Shown here piece after piece: positions 62,932-64,000 of a DNA stretch of 64,000 nucleotides. The DNA lies in NCBI GenBank assembly GCA_965224785.1, contig OZ245062.1, positions 2,232,001-2,296,000 on the forward strand, written 5' to 3'. Origin of the DNA: JALSNL01 sp036479585 (GTDB lineage Bacteria > Bacteroidota > Ignavibacteria > Ignavibacteriales > Melioribacteraceae). Every line of letters begins with the position of its first letter. The first letter of the stretch is position 1. Under the pieces are notes generated by a model that did no database searches, was not told the DNA's origin, and saw only the letters and a program-made list of their open reading frames with translations. The translations under genes were made by a program, and so were the position numbers.

Positions 62932-64000
62932 TTAACTTCTTTTAGAAAGAACATTTTTTTCGTAGGTTTTTACTTCCTCTAACCAAGCCATTCCGGTTGG
63001 AATATTTTCACTTAAACAATAGTAATCCCAAACTGCTCCAAAAGGCATTGTCTTTAGTTCTTCCAACATTGCAAGACGTGAAGTAAAATCATTATTATTT
63101 TCAAATTTTCTTAATGTATCAATTGGTTCAAGCATAGTTATCAGTAATGCCTTAATCATGTTTCTTGTTCCAGTAACCCAAGCTGCTACTCTATTAATAC
63201 TTGCATCAAAAAAATCTAAACCAATATGAGTTCGCTCTAAATAATTTCCTCTTACTAATTGTTCAGCTATTGCGTGTAAGTCATCATTCATTGTAACAAC
63301 ATGATCGCTATCCCAACGAACTGCTCTACTAACATGTAAAAGGATTTCATCTAAATATAACATTACCGAAGAAATTTTATCCGAAATACTTTCTGTTGGA
63401 TGAAAATGACCAGCATCTAAACAGAGAAGTTTTTTATTTTTAATTGCATAACCAAGATAAAATTCGTGCGAACCAACTACATAACTTTCAGATCCAATAC
63501 CAAAAAGTTTACTCTCTACAGCATCTAACAAATGGTCTTTATCATAATCATCAGAAAATATTTCATCTAAAGATTCGACCAATCTTTCTCTTGGTCCTCT
63601 TTTGTCTATAGGAATATTTTTGTAACCATCTGGGATCCAAACATTGTTTACACAAGGGGAACCCATTTCTTCCCCCATAACAGCTGCAATCTTTCTTGTT
63701 GCTTTTCCATGCTGAATCCAAAATTCTCTAGTACTTTTATCATTACTAGAAATTGTAAAACCATCATCAGCAAGCGGATGCGAAAAGAAAGAAGGGTTGA
63801 AATCTAATCCGGCCGTATTCTCTTTTGCCCAATCAATCCATCTACTAAAATGTTCTGGCTGAACTTCTGTTCGTTCAATTTTTTTTCCATCATTTTCTAA
63901 ATAGATTGCATGCAAATTAAGTCTGTGATTACCTGGAAGGAGACTATAGGTTTTTTCTAGATCGGCTCTTAGCTCATCTGCATTTCTAGCTTTGCCAGGA
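62932..64000 (-). CDS. rhaA: L-rhamnose isomerase (5' truncated by window)
   Basis: Converts L-rhamnose to L-rhamnulose. The frame is open to the window edge, so the N-terminal part (about 60-80 residues) is missing. The first visible residues (PGKARNADELRADLEKTY ... NLHAIYLEND) match the family. Metal- and substrate-binding segments include FNPSFFSHPLADDGFT, CLDAGHFHPTE near the middle, and VRWDSDHVV. Isolated from the rhaT-rhaB operon, it lies upstream of the receptor gene. A TTG at 63915 is internal, not the start. Confidence 0.93.
   Translation of the reverse strand, partial: PGKARNADELRADLEKTYSLLPGNHRLNLHAIYLENDGKKIERTEVQPEHFSRWIDWAKENTAGLDFNPSFFSHPLADDGFTISSNDKSTREFWIQHGKATRKIAAVMGEEMGSPCVNNVWIPDGYKNIPIDKRGPRERLVESLDEIFSDDYDKDHLLDAVESKLFGIGSESYVVGSHEFYLGYAIKNKKLLCLDAGHFHPTESISDKISSVMLYLDEILLHVSRAVRWDSDHVVTMNDDLHAIAEQLVRGNYLERTHIGLDFFDASINRVAAWVTGTRNMIKALLITMLEPIDTLRKFENNNDFTSRLAMLEELKTMPFGAVWDYYCLSENIPTGMAWLEEVKTYEKNVLSKRS

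Noticed and set aside
1..64000. tRNA and rRNA genes
   Set aside because: I found no T-arm-like GGTTCRANNCC sequences with cloverleaf arms and no rRNA segments.

Overview
The window is AT-rich bacterial chromosome, most likely from the Ignavibacteria or a close Bacteroidetes/Chlorobi relative. Three secreted enzymes end in the type IX secretion tail (NYPNPFNP... followed by a K-rich end). There is a TonB-dependent receptor with a carboxypeptidase-regulatory N-domain but no SusD partner, GTG and TTG starts are common, and intergenic DNA is filled with palindromic repeats ending in GAATGACA. No rRNA, tRNA, CRISPR array, transposase or phage gene was seen.

Layout. 1-3200 (+): the 3' part of a serine-palmitoyltransferase-like enzyme, a GNAT protein and a VapBC toxin-antitoxin pair. 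3200-8200 (-): an outer-membrane protein, a methyltransferase and a cysteine-free Rrf2 regulator that share a 27-bp upstream motif; a phosphate-selective-type porin; an ATP-cone/uridine-kinase fusion; a lipoprotein. 8200-16200 (-): housekeeping genes (POT-like transporter, murB, comEC, a PGM-like metalloenzyme, dtd, prmC) separated by palindromic repeats. 16500-24900: a type I restriction-modification operon (hsdR-hsdM-rhuM-hsdS) with a divergent NdpA-like nucleoid protein.

25000-38150 (-): apparently one long operon reading rhaT, URO-D-family methyltransferase, lutC, a lutB/D-LDH fusion, rhaB, RACo-type corrinoid activator, a small membrane ORF, corrinoid protein, methyl-THF methyltransferase, metV, metF, a MetH-activation-like protein and a homocysteine methyltransferase, closed by a strong terminator at 25083-25113. 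Rhamnose uptake and phosphorylation are thus joined to lactate oxidation and to every component class of a corrinoid O-demethylase. I regard this as the most interesting unit in the window: a candidate pathway for O-methylated deoxysugars, or a split methionine synthase carried in a sugar operon.

38260-43260 (-): a GH94-type phosphorylase-like enzyme, then an accessory patch (second RhuM protein, a lipoprotein, an attC-like inverted repeat, and a membrane-protein/PD-(D/E)xK-like pair). 43440-64000 (-): a pectin/rhamnogalacturonan utilisation locus with a CE4-lyase fusion, GH78 rhamnosidase, KduD, KduI, KdgK, KDPG aldolase, DUF4861-like lipoprotein, a secreted Ca-loop protein of unknown function, GH88, two beta-helix proteins, the TonB receptor, and L-rhamnose isomerase running off the end. 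The expected flow is: secreted enzymes cut the polymer, GH88 and GH78 release unsaturated uronate and rhamnose, Kdu/Kdg enzymes send uronate to pyruvate and glyceraldehyde-3-P, and RhaT/RhaA/RhaB plus the lactate enzymes process rhamnose. Rhamnulose-1-P aldolase and lactaldehyde dehydrogenase are not in the window.
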